From the NCBI RefSeq assembly GCF_026163695.1, contig NZ_JAOTID010000006.1:124001-188000 (forward strand): DNA of 64,000 nt, read 5' to 3'. The position numbers and the translations under genes were made by a program. The notes under the pieces are model-generated. The model was given only the letters and a program-made list of their open reading frames with translations. It did not search any database and was not told the DNA's origin. Source of the stretch: Shumkonia mesophila (GTDB lineage Bacteria; Pseudomonadota; Alphaproteobacteria; Rhodospirillales; Shumkoniaceae). Numbering within the stretch: position 1 is the stretch's first letter; every line of letters begins with the position of its first letter. Of the stretch, positions 52,853 through 61,353 are shown piece after piece.

Positions 52853-53587
52853 CTAACGCAGTTCTTGGGCGCGGGGCAGGAAGTTCAGCGTGAACACCTC
52901 GTCTTCGAACAGGCGCGGCGCGATCTTGCCGAAGATCATCAGCGACTTGTAGCCCTTGTGAAGGGGGCTGTCGGTCTCGACCACCGAGGGCCGCACGATG
53001 CCGTTGCCGAAATCCTTCACGTCCTTGAAGCGCAGCGTCTTGATGAGCATGCCGCTGGCGGCCAGCGCCTCGATGGTCACCGGCAGCAGGGTTTCCCTGT
53101 CCACCGTCATCACCAGGCGGTCATAGGCGACCGCGTCGGTGCGGGCCTTGAGGCGAAGGGTCAGGAGCTTGTCCTTCTCCTCCACCGCCTCGACGGTGTA
53201 TTCGGCCGCATAGTCCAGCGCCAGGATATCGGCGTTGTTGAAGATGCCGCCCGTCACCGATTGCATGCTGGTGATGCGCAGCGGCTTGCCGACCTCGGGG
53301 ATGAACAGCCACATGTTGTCGCCGAGCCGGAGCGTCGAGCGGCCCTTGTCGCTGGCCGGCGCCAGGAACAGGCCGACCAGCTTGTCGATCCCCTTCTTGG
53401 CGGTGAACAACACGAACTCCTTGCTCGTCCCGTCGGGCTCGATGTTGATCAGCTTGCGCAGGGATTCGAAGGATTCCGGGTTGAGGTTGCGGTCGATCCT
53501 GGCCAGCAGGTCCTGAGGCTCCATCGCGGCGGCCGGAGCGGCGAGGCCGGCCGCGACGAGAAGAACGATGGCGAGACGGGCGAACAT
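52853..53587 (-). CDS. LolA-like outer-membrane lipoprotein-sorting family protein
   Basis: The 244-residue product has a signal peptide (MFARLAIVLLVAAGLAAPAA-AA) and a mature domain with DLLARIDRNLNPESFESLRK, LRLGDNMWLFIPEVGKPLRI and a PLHKGYKSLMIFGKIAPRLF segment. These match the LolA-like 'outer membrane lipoprotein-sorting' group found with MacB-type or RND exporters rather than LolA proper. It should be a periplasmic carrier of a lipid-linked or hydrophobic cargo between the inner-membrane ABC pump and the outer-membrane barrel. ATG 53585-53587 is preferred to an upstream start at 53614 because GGAAGGAAACGCGCC precedes it. Confidence 0.8.
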   Translation of the reverse strand: MFARLAIVLLVAAGLAAPAAAMEPQDLLARIDRNLNPESFESLRKLINIEPDGTSKEFVLFTAKKGIDKLVGLFLAPASDKGRSTLRLGDNMWLFIPEVGKPLRITSMQSVTGGIFNNADILALDYAAEYTVEAVEEKDKLLTLRLKARTDAVAYDRLVMTVDRETLLPVTIEALAASGMLIKTLRFKDVKDFGNGIVRPSVVETDSPLHKGYKSLMIFGKIAPRLFEDEVFTLNFLPRAQELR

Positions 53588-53613
53588 GGCGCGTTTCCTT
53601 CCGGTGGGCGGCA

Positions 53614-54903
53614 TCAGACGTGGCGAAGCGCGGCGTTGGGGTCCATGCGGGCGGCCTTCCAGGCGGGTTGCAGGCTGGCCAGGACGGCCACCGCGATGAC
53701 CACCGCGGCAGTCCAGGCGACGGCGCCGGCGCCGATGGCCGGGGCCAGCACCAGATTTTCCTGCTGGCCGAACTTGAAGGATACCTTCACCACATTGAGC
53801 ACGGCGACGACGATCAGGCTGACGATGGTGCCGGCCGCCGCTCCGGCCACGCCCAGCAGCAGCCCCTCGCTCAGGAAAAGGCCGAGGATGGTGTTCGGCT
53901 GCGTGCCGATGGCGGCGATGGTGCCGATTTCGCGGATGCGCTCGTAGACGGCCATCATCATGACGTTCATGACGCTAATCAGCACGATCGAGACCAGCAT
54001 GACCTGGATGAACAGCGTCATCAGGTCGATCATCCTGGCGATGTTGTAGAAGGGCGTCAGTTGCTCCCAGCTGTGGACCTCGAAGACGGGCTTGCCCTGC
54101 GGGTTCTTGATAACGTCGAGACCGGCGGCCAGGGTTTTGGCAACGGCGGCCGCAGCCGAGGCATCCCCGACGCGCACCGCGATCTCGCTGACTTCGGCGT
54201 CGGTCATGCGCAAGAGCGTGCGCGCGTCCTCGATGCGCACGTAGCCGTCGCGGCCGCCCGGGCCGGTGACGCTGCCGAGAATGCCCTGGACCTGGAAGGT
54301 CATGCCGTTGACCGATCCGTCGCGGTTGGTCGCCACCAGCACCACCTCGTCGCCGACCTTCACCTTCATGCCGCGGGCCAACAGTTCCGGGACCAGGATG
54401 CCCCGAGGACCGACAAGGCCATCGGCCGGCTTTCCCTCGAGCAGACGCCCGGGAAGCAGCGGCGTAACCGCCACCTCGCGGGCCGGATCGACGGCGACGA
54501 TGCGGATGTTGGTGGTTTCCGCGAAATTGCTGAACATCGCCCCGAACTTGAGCCTGGGCGAGACGGCCTCGACGCCTTCGATGGCGGACAGCGAACCGTT
54601 CAGCCGCTCGACCATTTTCGCCGACATGTTGAGGTTCAGCGGCAGGTTGTCGATGGAGGCTACGTAGCCTTTGCGATGCACCTGGAAGTGGCCCAGCATG
54701 GCGTCGGTGATCTGGCCGACCATCATCGCGCGGAACGATCCGGCCAGCGCCACGAACAGCAGAACGGCAAGGACGCCGATGGCGATGAGGCCTGTGGTCA
54801 GCAGCGTGCGGCGGCGATAGCGCAGCAGGTTGCGCGCCGCGATGCGAAGGACGCACCCGACGCATCCGGACGGCGCGGCGGCCGGCGTTTCAAGCGCGGA
54901 CAT
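53614..54903 (-). CDS. FtsX/MacB-like ABC transporter permease
   Basis: The 429-residue protein has the four-helix type VII (MacB/LolCE) layout: helix 1 in RRTLLTTGLIAIGVLAVLLF, a large periplasmic domain (about 60-305), then MTLFIQVMLVSIVLISVMNV, LFLSEGLLLGVAGAAAGTIV and AWTAAVVIAVAVLASLQPAW. YERIREIGTIAAIGTQPNTI is the FtsX-family cytoplasmic motif, and it ends NAALRHV. Such permeases use ATP to push periplasmic substrates, often lipoproteins, without moving them across the inner membrane. It overlaps the ATPase gene by 14 bp. Confidence 0.9.
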   Translation of the reverse strand: MSALETPAAAPSGCVGCVLRIAARNLLRYRRRTLLTTGLIAIGVLAVLLFVALAGSFRAMMVGQITDAMLGHFQVHRKGYVASIDNLPLNLNMSAKMVERLNGSLSAIEGVEAVSPRLKFGAMFSNFAETTNIRIVAVDPAREVAVTPLLPGRLLEGKPADGLVGPRGILVPELLARGMKVKVGDEVVLVATNRDGSVNGMTFQVQGILGSVTGPGGRDGYVRIEDARTLLRMTDAEVSEIAVRVGDASAAAAVAKTLAAGLDVIKNPQGKPVFEVHSWEQLTPFYNIARMIDLMTLFIQVMLVSIVLISVMNVMMMAVYERIREIGTIAAIGTQPNTILGLFLSEGLLLGVAGAAAGTIVSLIVVAVLNVVKVSFKFGQQENLVLAPAIGAGAVAWTAAVVIAVAVLASLQPAWKAARMDPNAALRHV

Positions 54904-55600
54904 GGGTGTCTTCCTTGTTGGACGCGCCGGTCACGATGACACCGTCGTGCAGCGTGAAAACCTGTTCCGCCTCGCCGACCACCCGCGGATCGTGGGTCGA
55001 GAAGACGAAGGTGGTGTGGAACTGGTCGCGCATGGACTTCATCAAATCGATGACCAGGGTCGCCGTCGCGCTGTCGAGGTTGGCGGTCGGCTCGTCGGCC
55101 AGCACCAGGCGCGGCCTGGAGACCAGGGCGCGGGCAACGGCGACGCGCTGCTTCTGGCCGCCGGAAAGCTGGTCGGGCCGCTTCGCCGCGTGGTCGGCCA
55201 TGCCGACCGCGTCCAGCAGTTCGCCCACCCGCTTCCGACGCTCGGCCGCCGGCCATCGCTGGACCAGCAGCAGCGGGTATTCGACGTTCTCGAACACGGT
55301 CAGCACCGGGATCAGGTTGAAGTCCTGGAACACGAAGCCGATGGTCTGGCCGCGAAACACCGCACTGGCCCGCCTGTCGAGCCCGGCGACGTCGGTGCCG
55401 GCAACCATGAGCGTGCCCCCGCTCGGCCGGTCAAGGCAGCCCACCATGTTGAGCAGCGTGGTCTTGCCGCTGCCCGACGGACCGACGAACGAGGTGAAGG
55501 CCTTGGTCGGGATGCCGAAACTCACGTCCTTGATCGCCTCCACGGCAACGGCCCCGTTGCGATAGGTTTTGGTGACGTTCGCGGCCTCGATCAGGTTCAT
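54890..55600 (-). CDS. LolD/MacB-like ABC transporter ATP-binding protein
   Basis: The 236-residue ATPase has Walker A GPSGSGKTTLLN, Q-loop GFVFQDFNLIPVLT, signature LSGGQKQRVA, Walker B LVLADEPTANLDS and H-loop FSTHDPRV. The sequence is of the LolD/MacB/FtsE group that pairs with FtsX-like permeases. It is first in an operon ATPase-permease-LolA-like-barrel; the genes overlap or are within 30 bp. ATG 55598-55600 follows GAGGGCTATCTGCG. Confidence 0.92.
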   Translation of the reverse strand: MNLIEAANVTKTYRNGAVAVEAIKDVSFGIPTKAFTSFVGPSGSGKTTLLNMVGCLDRPSGGTLMVAGTDVAGLDRRASAVFRGQTIGFVFQDFNLIPVLTVFENVEYPLLLVQRWPAAERRKRVGELLDAVGMADHAAKRPDQLSGGQKQRVAVARALVSRPRLVLADEPTANLDSATATLVIDLMKSMRDQFHTTFVFSTHDPRVVGEAEQVFTLHDGVIVTGASNKEDTHVRA

Positions 55601-55819
55601 CGCAGATAGCCCTCCCTCATGGCGCCGCCAAGGTCCGCCCGGCGCCGCCCCGATCCGATGAACGATAGCACCCCTTGCCCGTGAGCCATCGGATTTACGT
55701 GTGCCCGAGGGTAGCCACGCGACGTTGCCGGAGGATTTCAGTTTTGCCCGAAAGTGTAACGAAGTATTTCCGCGCCAGCGCCAAGGATGGGTCGTCGGTG
55801 ACGGCCGATGGGGCCGGGA

Positions 55820-56951
55820 TCAATCGAGGTCCTTGATCTCGGCGCCGGCGCCGCCCTTGACGCGGGCGGCCAGCGAGGCCTGCATGAAGGCGTCGAGGTC
55901 GCCGTCGAGCACCGCCTGGGTGTTCGACGTCTCGGTGCCGGTGCGCAGGTCCTTGACCATCTGGTAGGGTTGCAGCACGTAGGAGCGGATCTGGTGGCCC
56001 CAGCCGATGTCGGTCTTGGCCTCGTGCAGCGCGTGGGCCTCGGCCTCGCGCCTCTGCAATTCGGCCTCGTACAGGCGGGCCCGCAGCATGCTCCAGGCCG
56101 ACGCCCGGTTCTTGTGCTGGGACCGGTCGCTCTGGCACTGCACGACGATGCCGCTGGGGATGTGGGTGATGCGCACCGCGCTGTCGGTCTTGTTGATGTG
56201 CTGGCCGCCGGCCCCGGAGGCGCGATAGGTGTCGATCCGCACGTCCTTTTCCTCGACCTGGATGTCGATCTTGTCGTCGACCACCGGATAGACCCACACC
56301 GAGGCGAAGCTGGTGTGGCGCCGGGCGTTGGAATCGTAAGGCGAAATGCGCACCAGGCGATGGACGCCGGCCTCGGTCTTCATCCAGCCGTAGGCATTCT
56401 CGCCCTTGATGCGCACGGTGGCCGACTTCAGCCCGGCCTCCTCGCCGGGGCTTTCCTCGATCCACTCCACCTTGTAGTGGCGGTGTTCGGCCCAGCGCAC
56501 GTACATGCGCAGCAGCATCTGCGCCCAGTCCTGGGCCTCGGTGCCGCCGGCCCCGGCGTGGACTTCGAGGAAGCAGTCGTTGGCGTCGGCCTCGCCCGAC
56601 AGCAGGGTCTGGAACTCGGCCTCCCCCGCGTTCCTGTGCAGGGCGAGCAACGTCGCCTCGGCCTCGGCGATGACGCCGTCGTCCCCTTCCGCCTCGGCCA
56701 TTTCGATCAGTTCCACCGAATCGGCCAACTCGCGCTCCAGCTTGTCGATGGTGCCGATGCCGCCTTCCAGGCGGGTCCGTTCGCGCATGATCGCCTGCGC
56801 GTTGTCGGGGTTGGTCCAGAGGGCGGGATCTTCGGCCAGCGAATTCAGTTCGGACAGGCGGCGGATGGCGGAAGCGTAGTCAAAGATGCCTCCTCAGCAG
56901 TTCCAGCGACTGCTTGATTTCCTGGACCATGGTTTCGGTTTCAGCGCGCAT
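55820..56951 (-). CDS. prfB: Peptide chain release factor 2, with programmed +1 frameshift
   Basis: Translation starts at ATG 56949-56951 and reads 23 codons to an in-frame TGA at 56880-56882. The sequence before it is AGGAGGCATCTTTGAC: an internal Shine-Dalgarno-like AGGAGG, then CTT-TGA-C, the RF2 autoregulatory slip site. A +1 shift continues at GAC (56881-56879) to give 376 residues. The GGQ motif is at about 248-250 ([20 protein letters not shown]). The stop-codon recognition tripeptide reads SPY (203-205) where E. coli has SPF. RF2 releases peptides at UGA and UAA; low RF2 raises frameshifting. Confidence 0.96.
56877..56898 (-). promoter_or_regulatory. RF2 programmed frameshift site
   Basis: On the minus strand the sequence AGGAGGCATCTTTGAC combines an AGGAGG ribosome-pairing element three bases before the CTT codon with UGA-C, a poor termination context. 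The zero frame stops here and the long frame opens at +1. This is the standard prfB autoregulation signal. Confidence 0.93.
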
Positions 56952-57032
56952 CGCCCTTCCTTCCTGACCGGCGTTCGTGGGGCGGTTTTAATCCGGAACG
57001 CCGGACGGGACAAGTCGCCGGAAGGCAGAGGG

Positions 57033-59447
57033 TCAGTAAAGGCCGCCGGTGCCTTCCGCCGGGCCGTCGTCGCCGCCGCCGACACCGTCGACCACGTCGC
57101 TGCGCCCGGTGGGCTGGGAATCCGGCTTGAAGGCCTCGAGGATGACGTTGCGGTCGCCCGGCTGCGCCAACTGCCCACTCGACGCGTCGACGCGGACCAG
57201 CCGGATGCCCGGCGGAATGCGGAACGGCACGGTCGGCTGGCCCTTGAGAGCCTCGGCCATGAAGTCGCGGAAGATCGGGGCGGCGACGGTAGCCCCTTGT
57301 TCGCGCTCGCCCAGTGTCTTGGGCTGATCGAAGCCGACGTAGACGCCGACCGCCAGGTCGGGCGAGAAGCCCAGGAACCAGGCGTCGTTGGAATCGTTGG
57401 TAGTGCCGGTCTTGCCGGCCAGCGGACGGCCGACCTCGCGGATGATGCGCCCGGTCCCACGTTCGACCACGCCCTGGAGCATCGACACCATCTGATAGGC
57501 GGTGGCTTCCGAGGTGACGGCCGGGCGATTGTCGGGCACCTCGGGCGTCGGCTGCTGGGTCCAGAAGGTGGCACGGCAGCCCGGACAGTTGCGGTCGTCG
57601 TGTCGGTACACCGTCTGGCCGTTGCGGTCCTGGATGCGGTCGATCAGGGTCGGGATGACGCGCTTGCCGCCGTTGACGATCATGGCGTAGGCGGCGGTCA
57701 TGCGCAGAAGCGTGGTTTCGCCGGCCCCCAGCGCCATCGAGATCTGGGGCTGCAGGTTGTCGACGACGCCAAAGCGCTCGGCGTATTCCTTGACCCGCTC
57801 CATGCCGATGGTCTGGGCCAGGCGGACCGTCATCAGGTTGCGCGACTTCTCGATGCCCAAACGCATGGTGCTGGGGCCATAGAATTCCTGCGAATAGTTG
57901 GCCGGCCGCCATTTCGGCAGGCCGGGGCCCTGGTCGACGACGAAGGGGGCGTCGAGAATGAGGGTGGACGGCGTGTAGCCGGAATCCAGCGCCGCCAGGT
58001 AGACGAACGGCTTGAAGGCCGAACCCGGCTGGCGCAACGCCTGGGTCGCCCGGTTATACTGGCTTTCGCCGTAGGCATAGCCGCCGCTCATCGCCAGCAC
58101 GCGGCCGGTGTGCGGGTCCAGCGCCACGAGACCGCCTTCGACCTCGGGGATCTGGCGCAGGGCGTAGGTGGCGGCCGGATAGGCCTTGCCCTCGCTGTTG
58201 GCGAGAACGGGCTCGGCGGCGATGACGTCGCCGACGGCCAGCACGTCGGCCGGATGGCGCACAGACGGGCCGACGCGTTGGTCTTCCTTCCACGGGCGGG
58301 CCCACTTCATCTCGGCCAATGGAATGCGGCCGGGCGAGCCGTCGGCCAGCCCCAGATTGGCGCCGGTCTCGTCGACGCCCAGGATCACGGCCCGCTCCCA
58401 GCGGCCGAGGCCGGGTTGCGGCGGCAGGGCGGCCAGGGCGGCCTGCCAGTCGGCGCCCGCCGGCAGGCGGGTCAGGGGGCCGCGCCAGCCATGGCGGCGG
58501 TCATAGGTTTCCAGCCCCTCGCGCAGCACGGTGTCGGCCAGTTGCTGAAGGCGGGGATCGAGCGTCGTACGGACCGCCAGGCCGCCTTTATAGAGGCCAT
58601 CCTCGCCATAGACCTTGGCCAGTTCGCGGCGCACTTCCTCGGCGAAGAATTCGGCGGAGACCACCTCGGTGTCTGCGCGCGGACGCACGACGAGCGGCTC
58701 CGCGGTGGCATGCGTGGCCTCGTCCTGGGTGATGGCGCCGTCTTCCAGCATGCGGCTGATCACCCAGTCGCGCCGCGCGCGGGCCGCCGCCGGATGGCGG
58801 GTCGGATGATAGTTGTTGGGCGCCTTGGGGGTTGCCGCCAGATAGGCGGCCTCGGCGATCGACAGTTGGTCGAGCGACTTGTTGAAGTAGTTCAAGGCGG
58901 CGGCGGCGACGCCGTAGGAGCCGTAACCCAGGTAGATCTCGTTGAGGTAAAGCTCGAGGATGCGCTGCTTGGAGAAGGCGCGCTCGATACGGAAGGCCAG
59001 GATTGCCTCCTTGACCTTGCGCTCCCAGCTGACCTCGTTGCTCAGGAGGAAGTTCTTGGCGACCTGCTGGGTGATGGTCGAAGCGCCGACCGGGCGGCGA
59101 TCGGAGCCTATGTTCCTGAAGTTGGTCACGGCGGCACGCACCACGCCCATGACGTCGACGCCGGGATGGCCGTAGAAGTTCTTGTCCTCGGCCGACAGGA
59201 AGGCGTTGATGATCCGCTTGGGCATGGCCCTGATCGGCACGAAGACGCGCCGTTCGATGGCGTATTCGGCAAGCAACCGGCCGTCGCCGGCATAGACGCG
59301 GGTCATCACCGGCGGTTCGTAGTCGGCCAGTTGGCGATAGTCGGGCAGGCCGCGGCCGAATTCGTGAAAGATGAACAGCACGCCGCCGGCCCCGGCGAGG
59401 CCGAGGATGACGAGGAGGCCGACGATCGAAATGATGGCGCGTTTCAT
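57033..59447 (-). CDS. mrcA: Penicillin-binding protein 1A
   Basis: The 804-residue bifunctional enzyme has an N-terminal anchor (IISIVGLLVILGLAGAGGVL), a glycosyltransferase domain (about 60-235) with AFLSAEDKNFYGHPGVD, STITQQVAKNFLLS and RIERAFSKQRILELYLNEIY, and a transpeptidase domain. The transpeptidase has the catalytic serine in RQPGSAFKPFVYLAA (SxxK), SRN in EKSRNLMTVR and KTG in AGKTGTTND. An inserted OB-like region of about 100 residues sits before the transpeptidase, as usual for PBP1a. It polymerises and cross-links peptidoglycan. It lies between prfB and amiC on the same strand, a common alphaproteobacterial order. Confidence 0.96.
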   Translation of the reverse strand: MKRAIISIVGLLVILGLAGAGGVLFIFHEFGRGLPDYRQLADYEPPVMTRVYAGDGRLLAEYAIERRVFVPIRAMPKRIINAFLSAEDKNFYGHPGVDVMGVVRAAVTNFRNIGSDRRPVGASTITQQVAKNFLLSNEVSWERKVKEAILAFRIERAFSKQRILELYLNEIYLGYGSYGVAAAALNYFNKSLDQLSIAEAAYLAATPKAPNNYHPTRHPAAARARRDWVISRMLEDGAITQDEATHATAEPLVVRPRADTEVVSAEFFAEEVRRELAKVYGEDGLYKGGLAVRTTLDPRLQQLADTVLREGLETYDRRHGWRGPLTRLPAGADWQAALAALPPQPGLGRWERAVILGVDETGANLGLADGSPGRIPLAEMKWARPWKEDQRVGPSVRHPADVLAVGDVIAAEPVLANSEGKAYPAATYALRQIPEVEGGLVALDPHTGRVLAMSGGYAYGESQYNRATQALRQPGSAFKPFVYLAALDSGYTPSTLILDAPFVVDQGPGLPKWRPANYSQEFYGPSTMRLGIEKSRNLMTVRLAQTIGMERVKEYAERFGVVDNLQPQISMALGAGETTLLRMTAAYAMIVNGGKRVIPTLIDRIQDRNGQTVYRHDDRNCPGCRATFWTQQPTPEVPDNRPAVTSEATAYQMVSMLQGVVERGTGRIIREVGRPLAGKTGTTNDSNDAWFLGFSPDLAVGVYVGFDQPKTLGEREQGATVAAPIFRDFMAEALKGQPTVPFRIPPGIRLVRVDASSGQLAQPGDRNVILEAFKPDSQPTGRSDVVDGVGGGDDGPAEGTGGLY

Positions 59448-59600
59448 GAATCCGAATCTGTCGCTCGCGAAGTCGGCGTGACCCGGCGCCAGAGGCGCCC
59501 CCGGTGACCGGATATCCGAGCCACGCTGCCTTTCCCTAAACCGGAATTATGGCCGACTTATGGCCGGGGACGCCGGAAGTGCCAGCGGCGCGAAGGCCCT

Positions 59601-60896
59601 TCACAACCGCGCGGCCTCCTCGACCCTGAGGAAGAACCTGTCGACCGCCCGCACCATCGCCGCGCCCAGCTTCGCCCGATAGGCTTTCGCGAGCAGGGCC
59701 CGCTCGTCCTCGCGGTTGGAAAGGAACCCCATTTCCAGCAGGACCGAGGGAACGTCCGGCCCCTTGAGGACCCGGAAGCCGGCGAAACGGTGGGTGTTGC
59801 GCAGAAGCTCGGTCTGCTGCCCGAGTTCGCCGACCAGGAAGGCGGCGAAGCGGGCCGATTCGTTCATCGTCTCGCGCTGGGCGAGATCGATCAGGATGTT
59901 GCTGACCTCCGGCGTTTCCTTGCTGAGGTCGACGCCGGCGATGAGATCGGCCTTGTTTTCGCTATCGGCCAGCTCGGCCGCCTCGCGGTCGGAGGCCTTT
60001 TCCGACAGCGTATAGACCGACAGGCCCCGGATGGCCGGCGTCTGGATGGAATCGGCGTGCAGCGAGATGAAAAGATCGGCCCCCGCCTCGCGCGCGAAGG
60101 TGACCCGGTCGCGCAACGGGATCAGGGTGTCGCGTTCGCGCGCCAGCAGGACCCGGTAGCGGCCGGTCTTTTCCAGCATCTGGCGGAACTCGCGGGCGGC
60201 CGACAGGGTAATGTGCTTTTCGTAGGTGCCGCTGGGGCTGATGGCGCCGGGATCGGCGCCGCCGTGGCCGGGATCGAGCACGATCAGCGGCTTCGGCCGG
60301 GCCTTTTCCGGCCGGCGCGGGGATGGCGCGAAGGGAACGGCGGCGGCCACCTTCGCGGACGGCGCCGCAACCGTCACGGCCATGGGCAACGGATCGGCTT
60401 CGGCCACCGCGGCCTCCGGCAGGACTTCCCGCCGGCCGGCGCGGACCGTCTTCATAAATCCTTCGGGGGTGCCGGCGCGCAGGTCGATGACCAGGCGGAA
60501 TGGCGCTTCGGCGCCGCCGGTGAGATAGCGCGCGGCGGCGATGTCGGCGGGGGCGGCAAGTTCGACCACCACCCGCGTGGTGCCCGGCTTGAACAGGCCA
60601 TAGCGGATCTTGCCGAACAGGCCGGCGGCCGAGGGCAGCGGCTGGGCCGGCAGCCGCCAGCCGACCTCGGGCAGGTCGACGACAAGGCGATAGGGATCGG
60701 GAAGCGTGAACAGTTCGGCCTTGGCCCCGCGGTCGAAATCAAGCACGACGCGCGTCATCGCGCCATGCTGGCCGACCCTGACATCGGTGACGGTGGGACG
60801 CGAATCGGCAGACGTGGCCACCGGCACGCCGCCCGCCAGCAGGCAGAACGGCAGCACAAGCAAGGCCAGCCAAGGTCCAATGCCAAAACGCCACAT
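59601..60896 (-). CDS. amiC: N-acetylmuramoyl-L-alanine amidase with AMIN domain
   Basis: The 431-residue product has a signal peptide (LALLVLPFCLLAGGVPVATS), an AMIN targeting domain (about 35-145; TRVVLDFDRGAKAELFTLPD, PYRLVVDLPEV), a linker, and an Amidase_3 domain (about 205-425). Zinc and catalytic motifs are LDPGHGGADPGAI, the conserved Glu in TYEKHITL, SLHADS and VLLEMGFLSNREDE. It splits septal peptidoglycan during division. It lies 153 bp upstream of mrcA on the same strand and diverges from rne. Confidence 0.94.
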   Translation of the reverse strand: MWRFGIGPWLALLVLPFCLLAGGVPVATSADSRPTVTDVRVGQHGAMTRVVLDFDRGAKAELFTLPDPYRLVVDLPEVGWRLPAQPLPSAAGLFGKIRYGLFKPGTTRVVVELAAPADIAAARYLTGGAEAPFRLVIDLRAGTPEGFMKTVRAGRREVLPEAAVAEADPLPMAVTVAAPSAKVAAAVPFAPSPRRPEKARPKPLIVLDPGHGGADPGAISPSGTYEKHITLSAAREFRQMLEKTGRYRVLLARERDTLIPLRDRVTFAREAGADLFISLHADSIQTPAIRGLSVYTLSEKASDREAAELADSENKADLIAGVDLSKETPEVSNILIDLAQRETMNESARFAAFLVGELGQQTELLRNTHRFAGFRVLKGPDVPSVLLEMGFLSNREDERALLAKAYRAKLGAAMVRAVDRFFLRVEEAARL

Positions 60897-61353
60897 CTTG
60901 CGAATGCCGATTACGTCGCCCCCATATCTACCGGGTATCGGTCATTGCCCTCATCGTTTACGGTTTTACCCCGCGAAGATGAACCAATTCTTAATATTGC
61001 TCCCCAAAATCGTTAATAAGATGATTGTCGAACCCCCCTGGTGCCGTTATGTTAATCAAGTCCCTATGTTCGGCGGGGTGTCGCTCGAAGATCGTCTTTG
61101 CGTGACCACCGGTCGAACGGGTCTTGGAAATGCCGCGGTCTAGTCGCCCCATCTCGGGGACGAGCGGCGTGGTCCAATCGAGTTGAGGTTTTTATGCCGG
61201 ATAGAGCAGCGCGACCAAATCCCATAGTGATGCCGCTCCCGCGGCCAGTGCCGGGAGTGATCGCAGGCGCCGCCGGCAATGTCCACAGTTGCGCCCGCGA
61301 ATCCTGGAACATGCATTCCGAGAGATCCGCGGGGAAGCGGAGAAATATCTTTA
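60897..61353. promoter_or_regulatory. Divergent amiC-rne control region and rne leader
   Basis: This 457-bp gap holds no supported gene. Its first half is AT-rich for this genome (60950-61060). The right part should be the leader of rne, nearly 300 bases long if transcription begins near the promoter proposed at 61025. Long leaders in rne messages are used for self-cleavage control in other bacteria. A CCCCATCTCGGGG hairpin lies at 61145-61157, and CCGGGAGTGATCGCAGG near 61250 is also self-complementary in part. Confidence 0.5.
61025..61053 (+). promoter_or_regulatory. Candidate sigma-70 type promoter of rne
   Basis: TTGTCG (61025-61030) and TATGTT (61048-61053) are separated by exactly 17 bases, four of six matches in each hexamer, in the AT-rich part of the gap. 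Predicted start near 61060, about 294 bases before the ATG. Confidence 0.4.

Noticed and set aside
56880-56951. prfB as a frameshifted pseudogene.
   Set aside because: The break is the conserved programmed slip site AGGAGG...CTTTGAC, and both sides of it are intact.
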